This document shows, one piece after another, positions 1 to 8,847 of a stretch of 64,000 nucleotides of DNA. This stretch comes from an uncultured Oscillospiraceae bacterium (GTDB lineage Bacteria > Bacillota > Clostridia > Oscillospirales > Oscillospiraceae): NCBI GenBank assembly GCA_934636655.1, contig CAKUAS010000002.1:133994-197993 (forward strand). Reading direction: 5' to 3'. The translations under genes were made by a program, and so were the position numbers. The notes below the pieces were generated by a model. It ran no database searches. It had not been told where the DNA came from and saw nothing but the letters and a program-made list of their open reading frames with translations. Position 1 is the stretch's first letter, and each line of letters starts with the position of its first letter.

Positions 1-192
1 GCCTATATAATTGCCGACAACGAAGAGCGCAAGGAATATCGTGTAGGGAAGGCTGGCCATAGAAGACTCTATTGAAAAATAGTCCATGATATATGGCTGG
101 ATAATACTATAAGTATAGCAAAAGCCCATTATAAGGCTGCAAATAATACCGCAGATAAGAATGAAGATTCTGCTGTTGTTCTTGCTTTTCAT
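1..192 (-). CDS. MFS transporter, OFA-like (N-terminal part; cut by window edge)
   Basis: The first 64 codons of a membrane protein read leftward from an ATG at 192 and run off the window. A short basic start (MKSKNNSR) is followed by a hydrophobic helix containing MGFCYTYSIIQPYI, then a loop and a second hydrophobic stretch ending in FVVGNYIG. This resembles the N-terminus of the oxalate/formate-antiporter-like branch of the major facilitator superfamily, membrane transporters for small organic acids. It lies 20 bases downstream of the metallo-hydrolase gene on the same strand, so the two are probably co-transcribed and the hydrolase may act on the transported compound. The substrate cannot be told from this fragment. 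Confidence 0.7.
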   Translation of the reverse strand, partial: MKSKNNSRIFILICGIICSLIMGFCYTYSIIQPYIMDYFSIESSMASLPYTIFLALFVVGNYIG

Positions 193-212
193 CACATCTC
201 TCTCCTTTACAC

Positions 213-1046
213 TTATTTCCCCATATTTGCGTCTATTGCTCTCAGCTTTCCGTAAGCAAGATTTTTGAATATGTCGTTAAAAAGCTGAAAACCATCTTCA
301 CCTATGAAGTAGCAGTTAGGCATATGCGCCTTTCTGTTTCTTGCATACTCCATCTTTATGTAACCGTTATCGAAGTCGGGGTGGTTGCAGATGGGAACAT
401 CGCAATGATACTTTGCCGTTTCCTTGGAAAAATGCTCAATAGAAGAGAGATACTGTACATTTCCTTCGATCGTTGCAGGCGGATTTGTTCCGCCCCACAT
501 ACCGGCCATATGCTCGACCCCGTTATCATGGACAGGGAATATGAAGCTCAGACCGCCGGGAGTATGACCCGGAGTGAACAGAACACGAATCCAGTGGTCG
601 CCGAGCGTGATCACATCACCATCATCGATATAGTGGTCGATGTTGAAATCCTTCCATGTATCCGGCCTGTCCGGGAAAAATGGATTTTCCGACCAAAAAT
701 CGTCGTCGATTTTACTGAGATAGGTTTCGCAGCCAAAGCTGTCCACCAGCCACTTGCCGCAGCCGCAGTGGTCAAAGTGCCCGTGGGTGATAACAAATTT
801 TCGTATGTCGGCGGGATTCCAGCCAATATCCTCGATGGCCGAGACAATTGCTTTGAACATCTCTTCCTTGGGGTAGATGGCGTCGATCACGATGAGCCCC
901 TCGGAGGTTTTCAGTATAAATGAGGCGGTGCTTTTGTTTGCAACACAAAGAAGGTCGTCGAATATCTGGGCATGGGTAAACCAAGAGCCGTCAGGCATAT
1001 CCGCAAGCAGCTTCTGTATGTCGATTTTGTACATAGGTAGATTCAT
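213..1046 (-). CDS. Metallo-beta-lactamase-fold hydrolase
   Basis: 277 residues. The zinc-binding signature THGHFDH (H88, H90, D92, H93) is followed by a later HTPGG histidine and a C-terminal CNHPDFDNG segment, the usual order of metal ligands in the family. Members hydrolyse many ester, thioester or lactone substrates in the cytoplasm, so the substrate is unknown. The start is the ATG at 1046, preceded by AAAGGAGTAACGCAA; an in-frame start at 1130 has no such site. The gene precedes the MFS transporter and diverges from the IclR regulator, which suggests a small regulated uptake and catabolism unit. Fold assignment is firm; function is not. Confidence 0.85.
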   Translation of the reverse strand: MNLPMYKIDIQKLLADMPDGSWFTHAQIFDDLLCVANKSTASFILKTSEGLIVIDAIYPKEEMFKAIVSAIEDIGWNPADIRKFVITHGHFDHCGCGKWLVDSFGCETYLSKIDDDFWSENPFFPDRPDTWKDFNIDHYIDDGDVITLGDHWIRVLFTPGHTPGGLSFIFPVHDNGVEHMAGMWGGTNPPATIEGNVQYLSSIEHFSKETAKYHCDVPICNHPDFDNGYIKMEYARNRKAHMPNCYFIGEDGFQLFNDIFKNLAYGKLRAIDANMGK

Positions 1047-1188
1047 TTGCGTTACTCCTTTTTCTTTAAAATTGTCGTAATGACTAAAAACAGAGTAACA
1101 TGTTTGCTGAAACTTGTAAATATGGGCCAATAAATAGCAAGCGACATTTTTCTGTAAGGTTGTTATTAAGCAAATAACTCACTCTGGA

Positions 1189-1203
1189 TTGCGCAGTGCG
1201 CAA
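1189..1203. promoter_or_regulatory. Palindrome, candidate IclR operator
   Basis: TTGCGC-AGT-GCGCAA is a perfect 6+6 inverted repeat with a 3-base centre. It lies between the divergent hydrolase/transporter and iclR genes, just upstream of the iclR -35 box. IclR proteins bind short palindromes and usually control an adjacent divergent operon. The assignment is by position only. Confidence 0.5.
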
Positions 1204-1209
1204 AACTGT

Positions 1210-1238
1210 TTGAGTTGCTATATTTGTGCGATTAATAT
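1210..1238 (+). promoter_or_regulatory. Predicted sigma-A promoter of the iclR-family gene
   Basis: TTGAGT (1210-1215) and TAATAT (1233-1238) are separated by 17 bases, about 60 bases before the iclR start codon. The upstream palindrome at 1189-1203 abuts the -35 box, which would suit autoregulation. Confidence 0.5.
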
Positions 1239-1297
1239 ATAATTATTATAAAAAACAGACAGCGTCATTAACTATTTTGAAAAGGGGTGAAAAGTAT

Positions 1298-2059
1298 ATG
1301 GGTGAAGCAAACTACTATTCCTATAACATCGCATCAGTAGAGAAGACAATAAGGCTTATAGAACTGCTTGCCGAAACTAACGGAGAGCTTTCGGTGCTTC
1401 AGATAGCAAAGCAGCTCGATACGCATTCTTCAAGTGCGGACAGGTTTCTTATTACATTGCAAAACCTTGGATATGTGGAGAAAGACGAGCATACCGGCAA
1501 ATACAGACTGACTGACAGACTGCTGAAGATAGCGTCAAATTTGATTACCAATCACCCGCTTACCGTACGCTATCTTGACGTTATGCATACTCTTGCCTAT
1601 AATTTCAAGGCAACAACTCATATAATGGCTTTTTATGACCTGAGCACCATTACCATTCACAAGGATCTTCAAACCCAGAACATCTCTTATAACAACGCTT
1701 TTTTTGACCCCAAAAGGCAACATTACTGCTCTGCGCCGGGAAAGCTCCTTCTGTCTACCTTGTCGGAAAAGAGTCTTTCGGAGTATCTTTCAAATTTGAA
1801 GTTCATCAAATATACGAACAAGACCATAGTAAGCGAGAAAGCGCTCAGAGAAAATCTTGAGCTTATCCGTGAGCTTGGCTACTCTGTTCACGACGAAGAG
1901 TGGCTGAGCGGATGCCTCACCATAGCCTTCCCACTTAGAGTTCACGGACAGATAAAGGGGGCTATGTCGGTGATGTGTTCTATAGACAGAAAAGATGAGA
2001 TGCTCAGTCAAAGAACACTTGAGGGTATAAAACGAATGCTTGCCGAGCCCAATGTATGA
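1298..2059 (+). CDS. IclR-family transcriptional regulator
   Basis: 253 residues, the usual IclR length. The N-terminal winged helix-turn-helix (about residues 14-70) reads VEKTIRLIELLAETNGELSV, then IAKQLDTHSSSADRFL and LGYVEKDEHTGKYRLT. The C-terminal effector domain carries typical elements such as YCSAPGKLLLS, RELGYSVHDEEW and IAFPLRVHGQIKGAMSV. The start is the ATG at 1298 after AAAAGGGGTG; an earlier in-frame start at 1226 has no ribosome site. It probably senses a small acid or aromatic compound and controls the divergent hydrolase and transporter genes. The effector is unknown. Confidence 0.9.
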   Translation: MGEANYYSYNIASVEKTIRLIELLAETNGELSVLQIAKQLDTHSSSADRFLITLQNLGYVEKDEHTGKYRLTDRLLKIASNLITNHPLTVRYLDVMHTLAYNFKATTHIMAFYDLSTITIHKDLQTQNISYNNAFFDPKRQHYCSAPGKLLLSTLSEKSLSEYLSNLKFIKYTNKTIVSEKALRENLELIRELGYSVHDEEWLSGCLTIAFPLRVHGQIKGAMSVMCSIDRKDEMLSQRTLEGIKRMLAEPNV

Positions 2060-2166
2060 AAAACTCCAAACCACGTTTGAGGATGACAAGTAACTGTATA
2101 ATGATGCACGGCCATTAATTGTGCATACTGGAAGAACATCAGCACAGAAAGATATAGTTTTAAGGT

Positions 2167-2197
2167 GAAAAGGCGTCGCCGGAGCGACGCCTTTTTG
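2167..2197. terminator. Bidirectional rho-independent terminator
   Basis: The stem AGGCGTCGC / GCGACGCCT is flanked by an A-run on the left and a T-run on the right. It lies between the convergent iclR gene and the substrate-binding lipoprotein gene and can serve both. Confidence 0.8.
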
Positions 2198-2249
2198 TCC
2201 TTTTTATGAGCGCATATGCTTAAGTCAATGGAGTGCTGTTTTTTGCTTC

Positions 2250-3221
2250 TCAAAACTTCTCCGGATAAAGCACTTGCGCTATAGCCTCGACTGTCGGTAT
2301 AACGCGCATGCCGGGCATTGCATCCTCGAGCGATAGGCGAATAAAACGCTCGTTTTTCACGCAGTCGAGCTGCGAAAGCTGCGGATCTGCCTTTAAAGCG
2401 GAGACCTTATCGTCATAGCTTGAACCCTCGTAGTCGTGGATAACGATGCACCACGGGTCTGCAACGACAACGGCCGATGCCTCGACAGCATCCCAGGCCT
2501 TGGTTATCTCGCCGAACGCGTTTGAGCCTCCGGCGGCGGAGATGCAGGCGGTTTCTATGTTTGCCGTTCCGGCTGTGTAGAGCTTATCGCCGATGAAGCT
2601 GTCGAGAACGAAAACGCTTTTAGGCTCTGTGATCTCACCGAGCTTATAGGTTATCGCCTCAAGACGAGTGCTCTGCTCGCTTATGATCTCCTCGATGTTA
2701 TCCACAAGGAATACCTTGCCGAGATCGCGCAGCTCCTGCCACACGGCCTCGATCGTCTCGGCTTCGCTGACATACACCGTGATGCCCGCCTTTTCAAGCT
2801 GCGCCACCGTCAGCTCGTCATCAAATATCCACGAGCTTGCGTAAAGAAAGTCACAGCCGCTGTCTATTATCTGCTGTGCGGTGGGGTAGCCGACGCTGAG
2901 CGTGGGAATGCTTTCGACAGCTTCGGCATACTCGGGTAAAGCACTGAGCGAGTGGTTTTCCATGCATTTTCCGATGACCTTATCCTCAAGGCCGAGCGCA
3001 CAGAAAACCTCCGTGCAGTTCGGGCCTGCAGTTACGACCTTTTGCGGAAGCGCGCTAACGGTGCTGCGCTTGCCGTGATTTTGAAAGCTGACAGGCGCAT
3101 AGCTGCTCTCTGGCGTAGGCTCCGCCGTGGGCTGTGCAGAGGGGGCGGGATCGCTGCCTTTGCAGGCGCACAGTGAAAATGCCATAACAAAGCACAGTAT
3201 AAGTGCGATATATCTTTTCAT
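2250..3221 (-). CDS. ABC transporter substrate-binding lipoprotein (iron-siderophore/cobalamin type)
   Basis: 323 residues. A lipoprotein signal ends in LCAC with the lipidated Cys at 20, followed by a Pro/Ser/Glu-rich linker. The mature part reads like the TroA/BtuF/FepB periplasmic-binding fold: RSTVSALPQKVVTAGPN, then VIGKCMENHSLSALPEYAEA and PTLSVGYPTAQQIIDSGCDF. Such proteins deliver iron-siderophore, haem or corrinoid to an ABC importer on the outer face of the membrane. No permease or ATPase gene is adjacent, so it is an orphan or works with a distant importer. The ligand is not predictable from sequence alone. Confidence 0.85.
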   Translation of the reverse strand: MKRYIALILCFVMAFSLCACKGSDPAPSAQPTAEPTPESSYAPVSFQNHGKRSTVSALPQKVVTAGPNCTEVFCALGLEDKVIGKCMENHSLSALPEYAEAVESIPTLSVGYPTAQQIIDSGCDFLYASSWIFDDELTVAQLEKAGITVYVSEAETIEAVWQELRDLGKVFLVDNIEEIISEQSTRLEAITYKLGEITEPKSVFVLDSFIGDKLYTAGTANIETACISAAGGSNAFGEITKAWDAVEASAVVVADPWCIVIHDYEGSSYDDKVSALKADPQLSQLDCVKNERFIRLSLEDAMPGMRVIPTVEAIAQVLYPEKF

Positions 3222-3254
3222 GTTTTTCTCCTTTTTGTGCAGAAAGAGAATTTT

Positions 3255-3283
3255 TAAATACTATACCACTGCCTTATTGTCAA
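3255..3283 (-). promoter_or_regulatory. Predicted sigma-A promoter of the substrate-binding protein gene
   Basis: On the minus strand TTGACA (3278-3283) and TATTTA (3255-3260) are 17 bases apart, about 35 bases before the start codon at 3221. Confidence 0.5.
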
Positions 3284-3313
3284 TTCAACGTATTTTTGTT
3301 AATAAAAAAGGCG

Positions 3314-3342
3314 TTGAGCATACGGAAAATGTGTGTTATTAT
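3314..3342 (+). promoter_or_regulatory. Predicted sigma-A promoter of the Dlt-like operon
   Basis: TTGAGC (3314-3319), 17 bases, TATTAT (3337-3342), then a ribosome site and the ATG at 3382. It is the only good promoter-like sequence seen before the tightly packed genes up to 11443. Confidence 0.55.
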
Positions 3343-3381
3343 ATTTATTTGTCGAAATGTACCTTATGGAGGCATTGATAT

Positions 3382-5517
3382 ATGGATGAAACTACTGTTT
3401 TAGACGAGATACCGGCCGAGGAAATAACCCGGACGGAGAAAAAAGGCCGCAGCGGCAAACATTCCAAGCCGAAAAAGAACGGCAAAAAGGGCGGCGGTAA
3501 AAGAGGTCTCGTGATCGCATTGTGCATCATCCTCGCACTTGCGGTGATAGCCGCGGTGTTTGTGTTCGTTGTTTACGGCGGACGGCATATGTACCTGAAA
3601 TCTGAGCTCGGCGGCGGAGCGCCCGAGGCATCGGCGTTTATGAAGGACGGCGCGGATGCAAGCTACGTCGGTGATGTGAATGTCAGCACGAGCAAAGAGG
3701 GCACTTATATATTAAAGGTAAAAAGCGGCGGCAAGGTGCGCCCCGAGCTTCTTATCGTGCGCGATACGAAAGCTCCCACGACCGATACCACCGAGATAAA
3801 TATAACCGTAGACGATAAGTCGCTCGACGCGAAGGAAGCGCTCGGCGATGTTAAGGATGCATCCGAGTTTACCGCAGCGTGGGTAAATGAGCCAAGCTAC
3901 GGCGAGGCCGGAACATACGATTGCAGCATAAAGCTTGAGGATTCCTACGGAAACAGCCGCACGGCAAAGCTCACCGTCAAGGTGCTCGGCCTTGTAGATG
4001 TTCTGGAGCACGAGGCCGGTCAGCCGAGACCTCAGCTTAAAGACTTCATGGTCGTTGAGCGTGACGACGCAAAGCTTGTGACCGATTTTAACGACATAAC
4101 ATGGGATGAGCTCGGCGACTATGAGGTCAAGGCCGAGTTCGACGGCAAAACCTATACATCGACTCTGCGCATAGTCGATACCACCGCACCCGATCCCGAC
4201 ATTGTTCCGGCAGCGGTGCTCGCTGGCGGTAAGATAGAGGCCAAGGAGCTTGCCCTGAGCGGCGGTGACGCGACCGCGGTGAGCTATGAATTTACCTCCG
4301 AGCCCGTCGTATCGAAGACGGGAACCGTCACCTGCGGCATAAAAGCGACGGATGAGGCGGGAAACACATCTGAGGCGACCGGCAAGGTAATAGTCTGCGA
4401 CGCGATAGCCGAGCTTGAAGCGTCAATGGATAACGTTACCGAAAGCGATGTTATTGCCACCCTTGGCGGAGACTATGCCGGATACAAGATGGAAAGCGAA
4501 ACCTTTGAGCGCACCGCTCTCGGCGCGCATGCGATGGTATTTGCCAAAGGCGATGAGAAGATCACCGTCGGAGTTGTGATAAAGGACACTACAGCCCCCG
4601 CTGCCGAGGGCATCGACTGCCAGTGCAGTACAGGATACTACTGTGAGCCGATAAAGTTCGTCACCAATATTTCCGACATGTCCAGAGTTACGGCGAAGTT
4701 CGTAAACGAGCCGGACTGGAGCATAGAGGGCGAACAGAACGTGCAGATCGTCCTTACCGACCGCGGCGGAAACACAACCACCGTGGACGCGAAGGCGGTC
4801 ATATCGCCTGATACGACAGCGCCTGTTATCTATGCAGCCCGCGACAGATACTGCTACGTCGGCGAGGCGGTATCCTATTTCAAGGAGGTATTTGCAGAGG
4901 ATAACGCAGACCCCGAGCCTGAGCTCGAGGTGGATAAGTCCAAAGTCGATGCCAAGACCGCAGGAACTTACGATGTTACATATAAAGCGACCGACCACGA
5001 AGGCAACTCCTCGTCCGTTACGGTGAAATTCACATTTGTTGAAAAGAAGATAAGCGACGAGAAGCTCGATGAGGCCGTCGATAAGGTCCTTAAGGAGATA
5101 CTCACCGACGATATGACCGTTCCCGAGCAGGCAGCCGCGATCTACGACTACTGCTACCGTAATATCATTTACACCGGCACTTCCGATAAGACGGACTGGA
5201 AGAGCGAGGCTTACCGAGGCCTGACAGAGGGAATGGGAGACTGCTTTACCTTCTATTCGTCAAGCTACGCACTTTTGCAGAAGATCGACTGCCAGGTGCT
5301 CAGCGTTGAGCGTCTCAATGGCAGAACACAGCACTTCTGGTGCCTTGTTAACCTCGGCACGGGATGGTATCACTTCGATACCTGCAATGTCGGACCGGAG
5401 CATCTGTACTGCTTTATGAAAACCAGCGAGGAGCTCTCGCAGTACAGCGGACAGTATTGGCGTTTTGACACGACATTGTATCCCCAGGTCGAAACAGTCC
5501 CCTATTCTATGAGCTGA
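3382..5517 (+). CDS. Membrane-anchored transglutaminase-like protein with Ig-like repeats
   Basis: 711 residues. A Lys/Gly-rich cytoplasmic tail (about 20-41) leads to one membrane helix (about 42-65), so the bulk lies outside the cell. Several beta-sandwich repeats follow, each opening near a DTTAP or DTKAP motif and containing GTY/GTV and GNTS-type ends, typical of Ig-like/HYR-type surface repeats. The C-terminal domain is a transglutaminase/protease fold with a plausible triad C621 (GDCF), H651 (QHFW) and D666 (HFDT). It is the first gene of a Dlt-like operon, with only two bases before the next start. A role in cross-linking or cleaving a cell-surface amide is inferred; the substrate is unknown. 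Confidence 0.8.
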   Translation: MDETTVLDEIPAEEITRTEKKGRSGKHSKPKKNGKKGGGKRGLVIALCIILALAVIAAVFVFVVYGGRHMYLKSELGGGAPEASAFMKDGADASYVGDVNVSTSKEGTYILKVKSGGKVRPELLIVRDTKAPTTDTTEINITVDDKSLDAKEALGDVKDASEFTAAWVNEPSYGEAGTYDCSIKLEDSYGNSRTAKLTVKVLGLVDVLEHEAGQPRPQLKDFMVVERDDAKLVTDFNDITWDELGDYEVKAEFDGKTYTSTLRIVDTTAPDPDIVPAAVLAGGKIEAKELALSGGDATAVSYEFTSEPVVSKTGTVTCGIKATDEAGNTSEATGKVIVCDAIAELEASMDNVTESDVIATLGGDYAGYKMESETFERTALGAHAMVFAKGDEKITVGVVIKDTTAPAAEGIDCQCSTGYYCEPIKFVTNISDMSRVTAKFVNEPDWSIEGEQNVQIVLTDRGGNTTTVDAKAVISPDTTAPVIYAARDRYCYVGEAVSYFKEVFAEDNADPEPELEVDKSKVDAKTAGTYDVTYKATDHEGNSSSVTVKFTFVEKKISDEKLDEAVDKVLKEILTDDMTVPEQAAAIYDYCYRNIIYTGTSDKTDWKSEAYRGLTEGMGDCFTFYSSSYALLQKIDCQVLSVERLNGRTQHFWCLVNLGTGWYHFDTCNVGPEHLYCFMKTSEELSQYSGQYWRFDTTLYPQVETVPYSMS

Positions 5518-5519
5518 AT

Positions 5520-7022
5520 ATGAAAAACGTACTTGAATTTTTGGAAAATACAGCGCCGAAATACGGCGATAAAGCCGCGTTTTCCGATGGGGAGGAGAGT
5601 CTGAGCTTTTCCGCGCTTCTAAGCCTTTCCCGCTCCGGGGGCAGTGGGCTCATTGTGCGCGGGCTTAAAAATGAGCCCGTAGCGGTGTTCATGAAAAAAG
5701 CGCCGAAAACGATAGCCGCATTTTTCGCTGTTATCTATGCCGGGTGCTATTATGTTCCGCTGGATGCGTCGATGCCGCTGTACAGACTGCAAATGATCCT
5801 CGAGCGTCTTAGCCCGAGGGCGGTCATATGCGATGAAAGCTCCCGGGAGCTTGCCGAAAGACTCGCACCGAAGGGCAGTATAATAGAAGCTGAGGAGCTG
5901 TTTTCAGCGGAAGAAAACGCCGCGGCGCTCAGCGCCGTTCGCGCAAAGAGCATCGACACAGACCCCGCGTACATCGTCTTTACCTCCGGCAGTACCGGCA
6001 TTCCAAAGGGTGTGACCGGCTGCCATAGGGCGCTTATAGATTACGCAAACGCCCTGTGCCCGGTCATCGGAGCGGATGAAGAAAGTATCTTTGCCATGCA
6101 GGTGCCGCTGTACGTCGATGCGTGCATGAAGGAGCTTTTGTCGGTCATAAAATGCGGCTCGACGGCTTACCTCATGCAGCAGAGCATGTTCATGATGCCG
6201 ATAAAAGCGGTGGAGTTTTTAAATGAGCATAAGGTCAACACCCTGTGCTGGGTCGCATCGGCGTTGACGATAATATCCGGCCTCGGTGCGTTTGAGGATG
6301 TAAAGCCCCAGCATATGCGAACGGTCTGCTTCGGCAGCGAGGTATTCCCCGTAAAGCAATTGCAGCTCTGGCAGGAGGCCTGCCCCGGCGCAAGGTTTAT
6401 TAACCTCTACGGCCCGACGGAGGCGACGGGTATGTCCTTTTACTTCGTCGTCGACCGCGAGTTTAAAGACGGCGAACCGATCCCGGTGGGAAAACCGTTT
6501 GACAACACGGGATTTATGCTGCTGCGTGATGATGATACGGAGGCGCTCCCCGGCGAAACGGGCGAGATCTGCATCCGCGGCACGGCGCTCACGCACGGAT
6601 ATTTTGACGATCCGGAGCGTACGGCGGCGGCGTTTACGCAAAACCCTCTCAATCCGCACTATCCCGAGCTCATTTATCGCACTGGCGATCTCGGAAGGCT
6701 CAACGAGCGCGGCGAATTGGTGTTCGTTTCGCGCAAGGACCATCAGATAAAGAACATGGGGCACCGTGTTGAACTCGGCGAGATTGAGGCCTGCGCAGAC
6801 GGCTGCGAGGGTGTAGTGCGCTCATGCTGCCTGTTTAATAAGGAAAAGGGCAAAATATTCATGTTCTATATGGGCGCTGCCGACGAAAAGACGCTCGGTA
6901 AGTACCTCAGAGGAATGCTTCCGAGGTACATGCTGCCATCAAAGATAAAACGGCTCGACTCTCTGCCGCTTCTGGAAAACGGCAAGATAGACAGAAATTC
7001 ATTGAAACTAATGGAGATGTGA
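5520..7022 (+). CDS. Amino-acid adenylation enzyme, DltA-like
   Basis: 500 residues, close to D-alanine--carrier ligase length. Core motifs of the ANL adenylating family are in order: YIVFTSGSTGIPKG (about 148-161), NLYGPTEAT (about 295), YRTGDLGRL (about 385), and the catalytic-lysine motif GKIDRNSL near the C-terminus. It should activate an amino acid (or other acid) with ATP and load it as a thioester on the carrier protein encoded next. By analogy with DltA the substrate could be D-alanine, but the specificity pocket cannot be read reliably. It sits between the transglutaminase and carrier genes in one operon. Confidence 0.85.
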   Translation: MKNVLEFLENTAPKYGDKAAFSDGEESLSFSALLSLSRSGGSGLIVRGLKNEPVAVFMKKAPKTIAAFFAVIYAGCYYVPLDASMPLYRLQMILERLSPRAVICDESSRELAERLAPKGSIIEAEELFSAEENAAALSAVRAKSIDTDPAYIVFTSGSTGIPKGVTGCHRALIDYANALCPVIGADEESIFAMQVPLYVDACMKELLSVIKCGSTAYLMQQSMFMMPIKAVEFLNEHKVNTLCWVASALTIISGLGAFEDVKPQHMRTVCFGSEVFPVKQLQLWQEACPGARFINLYGPTEATGMSFYFVVDREFKDGEPIPVGKPFDNTGFMLLRDDDTEALPGETGEICIRGTALTHGYFDDPERTAAAFTQNPLNPHYPELIYRTGDLGRLNERGELVFVSRKDHQIKNMGHRVELGEIEACADGCEGVVRSCCLFNKEKGKIFMFYMGAADEKTLGKYLRGMLPRYMLPSKIKRLDSLPLLENGKIDRNSLKLMEM

Positions 7023-7024
7023 CT

Positions 7025-7252
7025 ATGGACGAAATACTTGAAATACTCAATGGCCTCGGCTTGGACGCGGACTTTGAAAACTGCACCGCGCTCGTTGACG
7101 ACGGCATACTTGAAAGCCTCGATATCGTCACCATCATCGCGGAGCTTTCCGACGCTTTTGATATCACCATCCCGGCGCGGGATATCGTGCCCGAGAACTT
7201 TAACTCCGCCGAAGCCATGCTGAACATGGTAAACCGTTTGCTTGACGAATAA
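7025..7252 (+). CDS. Acyl/peptidyl carrier protein, DltC-like
   Basis: 75 residues, acidic, with the phosphopantetheine attachment motif DDGILESLDIV (Ser31 is the expected modified residue). It follows the adenylation gene with the ribosome site GGAG at 7013-7016 inside that gene; this favours the ATG at 7025 over an in-frame GTG at 7019. As in the Dlt pathway, the holo-carrier would take the activated acid from the ligase and hand it to the membrane acyltransferase encoded next. Function follows from motif plus context. Confidence 0.85.
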   Translation: MDEILEILNGLGLDADFENCTALVDDGILESLDIVTIIAELSDAFDITIPARDIVPENFNSAEAMLNMVNRLLDE

Positions 7253-7255
7253 GCC

Positions 7256-8839
7256 GTGCTGTTTACGTCCTATGGCTTCATAGCCTTTCTTGCGGTACTT
7301 TTTGTACTGTACTATGTGATACCCAAGCGCTTTCAGTGGCTGCTGCTTCTTGCCGCCGATGTGGTGTTCTATGCCTGCGCGGGCTGGAAGGGGTTGTGCT
7401 TCATGGCGGCGACGGTTGTTGTCTCGTGGGCTGCCACGAATCTCATGGGTGCGTCGCTCTCTGCGCAGAAAGCATACTTGTCATCTGAAGCGGGCAAGGC
7501 GCTTGAGCGGCCCGAGCGCAAGGCATACAAAAAGCAGTGCGAAAAGCGCCGCAAGCTGATATTTGTGCTCGCACTGATTGCCGACCTCGGCATACTTGCC
7601 GCGCTCAAGTACACAAACTTTCTCATAAATAACGTAAACGCGCTGTTTTCTGCCGATATCGCGGCGGTCGACTGGGTGCTTCCCCTCGGCATATCGTTTT
7701 ACACCTTCCAGACCGTGAGCTACGTCATCGACGTATATTGGGAAAAGGTCGAACCGGAGAAGAACATACTGCGTGTTGCGCTGTTTACATCGTTCTTCCC
7801 GCTGCTCATCCAGGGGCCGATTTCGCGTTTTGGAGATCTGAAAGAAACTCTCTACGCTGAGCATAAGGCCGATTTTAAGCAGATATCCTTCGGACTTCAG
7901 CGCATCTTGTGGGGTTATTTTAAAAAGCTCGTCATTGCTGACAGACTGCTTGTTGCGGTCACAGCGCTGTGCGGCGACCCAGAGGCGTATACGGGTGCAT
8001 ATGTTTTCATCGGTGCTGTTTTGTATGCGGCAGAGCTCTACGCCGACTTCACCGGCGGCATAGACATAACCATCGGTATTGCGCAGGTCTTAGGTATAAA
8101 CGTAAAGGAAAACTTCATCCGTCCGTACTTTTCGCGAAATATTGCCGAGTATTGGCGGCGCTGGCACATCTCGATGGGCACATGGTTCAAGGATTATATC
8201 TTTTATCCGCTGTCCGTTGCTCCATGGCTGTTAAAGCTCTCAAAATCCGCGCGCAAGAAAATATCCGACGGCTTCGGCAGAAAGCTGTCGGTGTATATTT
8301 CGACGATAGTCACATGGTTCCTCACCGGCCTGTGGCACGGAGCTGCATGGAACTTCGTCGTTTGGGGACTCCTTAACGCGTTCTTTATCCTGCTTGCGGA
8401 GGAATTCAAGCCCGTGTCCCAGCGTTTTCGTGCAGGGCACGAAAAGCTCGTCTCCGGCTTTGGCTACAGGGTGTTTGAAACGCTCAGGACATTCCTGCTC
8501 ATGTGCTCGCTGCGCGTTCTCGATTGCTACCGCGATGTCGCGGTGTCATTCCGTGCTCTGGGCACGGTGTTCACCGAGCTTAACTGGGGAGAAGCGTTTT
8601 CCGGAACGCTTCTGCAGCTCGGGCTGACAGGCGCTGACTACATTGTCGCGTTTTGCGGCGTTATCGTCATGTTTGCCGTCTCCTGCGTGCAGGAAAAGCG
8701 CGGCAGCGTGCGCGAGGTACTGTGGGAAAAGCCCGTTTTGAGCTATGCAGTGTTCTTTGTCCTTGCCGTAGCAGTGCTAACGTTAGGTGCATACGGCGTG
8801 GGCTACGATGCGACGCAGTTTATCTATAATCAGTTCTGA
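7256..8839 (+). CDS. MBOAT-family membrane acyltransferase (DltB/AlgI-like)
   Basis: 527 residues, many membrane helices. MBOAT hallmarks are present: LPLGISFYTFQTVSYVIDVY (about 142-161), EYWRRWHISMGTWFKDYIFYP (about 300), and the catalytic-histidine motif LTGLWHGAAWNF with His near 361. It is longer than typical DltB (about 400) and nearer the length of AlgI-type O-acyltransferases. It should move an acyl or aminoacyl group from the carrier across the membrane to an outer acceptor. The start is GTG at 7256, three bases after the carrier stop. Confidence 0.88.
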   Translation: MLFTSYGFIAFLAVLFVLYYVIPKRFQWLLLLAADVVFYACAGWKGLCFMAATVVVSWAATNLMGASLSAQKAYLSSEAGKALERPERKAYKKQCEKRRKLIFVLALIADLGILAALKYTNFLINNVNALFSADIAAVDWVLPLGISFYTFQTVSYVIDVYWEKVEPEKNILRVALFTSFFPLLIQGPISRFGDLKETLYAEHKADFKQISFGLQRILWGYFKKLVIADRLLVAVTALCGDPEAYTGAYVFIGAVLYAAELYADFTGGIDITIGIAQVLGINVKENFIRPYFSRNIAEYWRRWHISMGTWFKDYIFYPLSVAPWLLKLSKSARKKISDGFGRKLSVYISTIVTWFLTGLWHGAAWNFVVWGLLNAFFILLAEEFKPVSQRFRAGHEKLVSGFGYRVFETLRTFLLMCSLRVLDCYRDVAVSFRALGTVFTELNWGEAFSGTLLQLGLTGADYIVAFCGVIVMFAVSCVQEKRGSVREVLWEKPVLSYAVFFVLAVAVLTLGAYGVGYDATQFIYNQF

Positions 8840-8847
8840 GGCGAAAA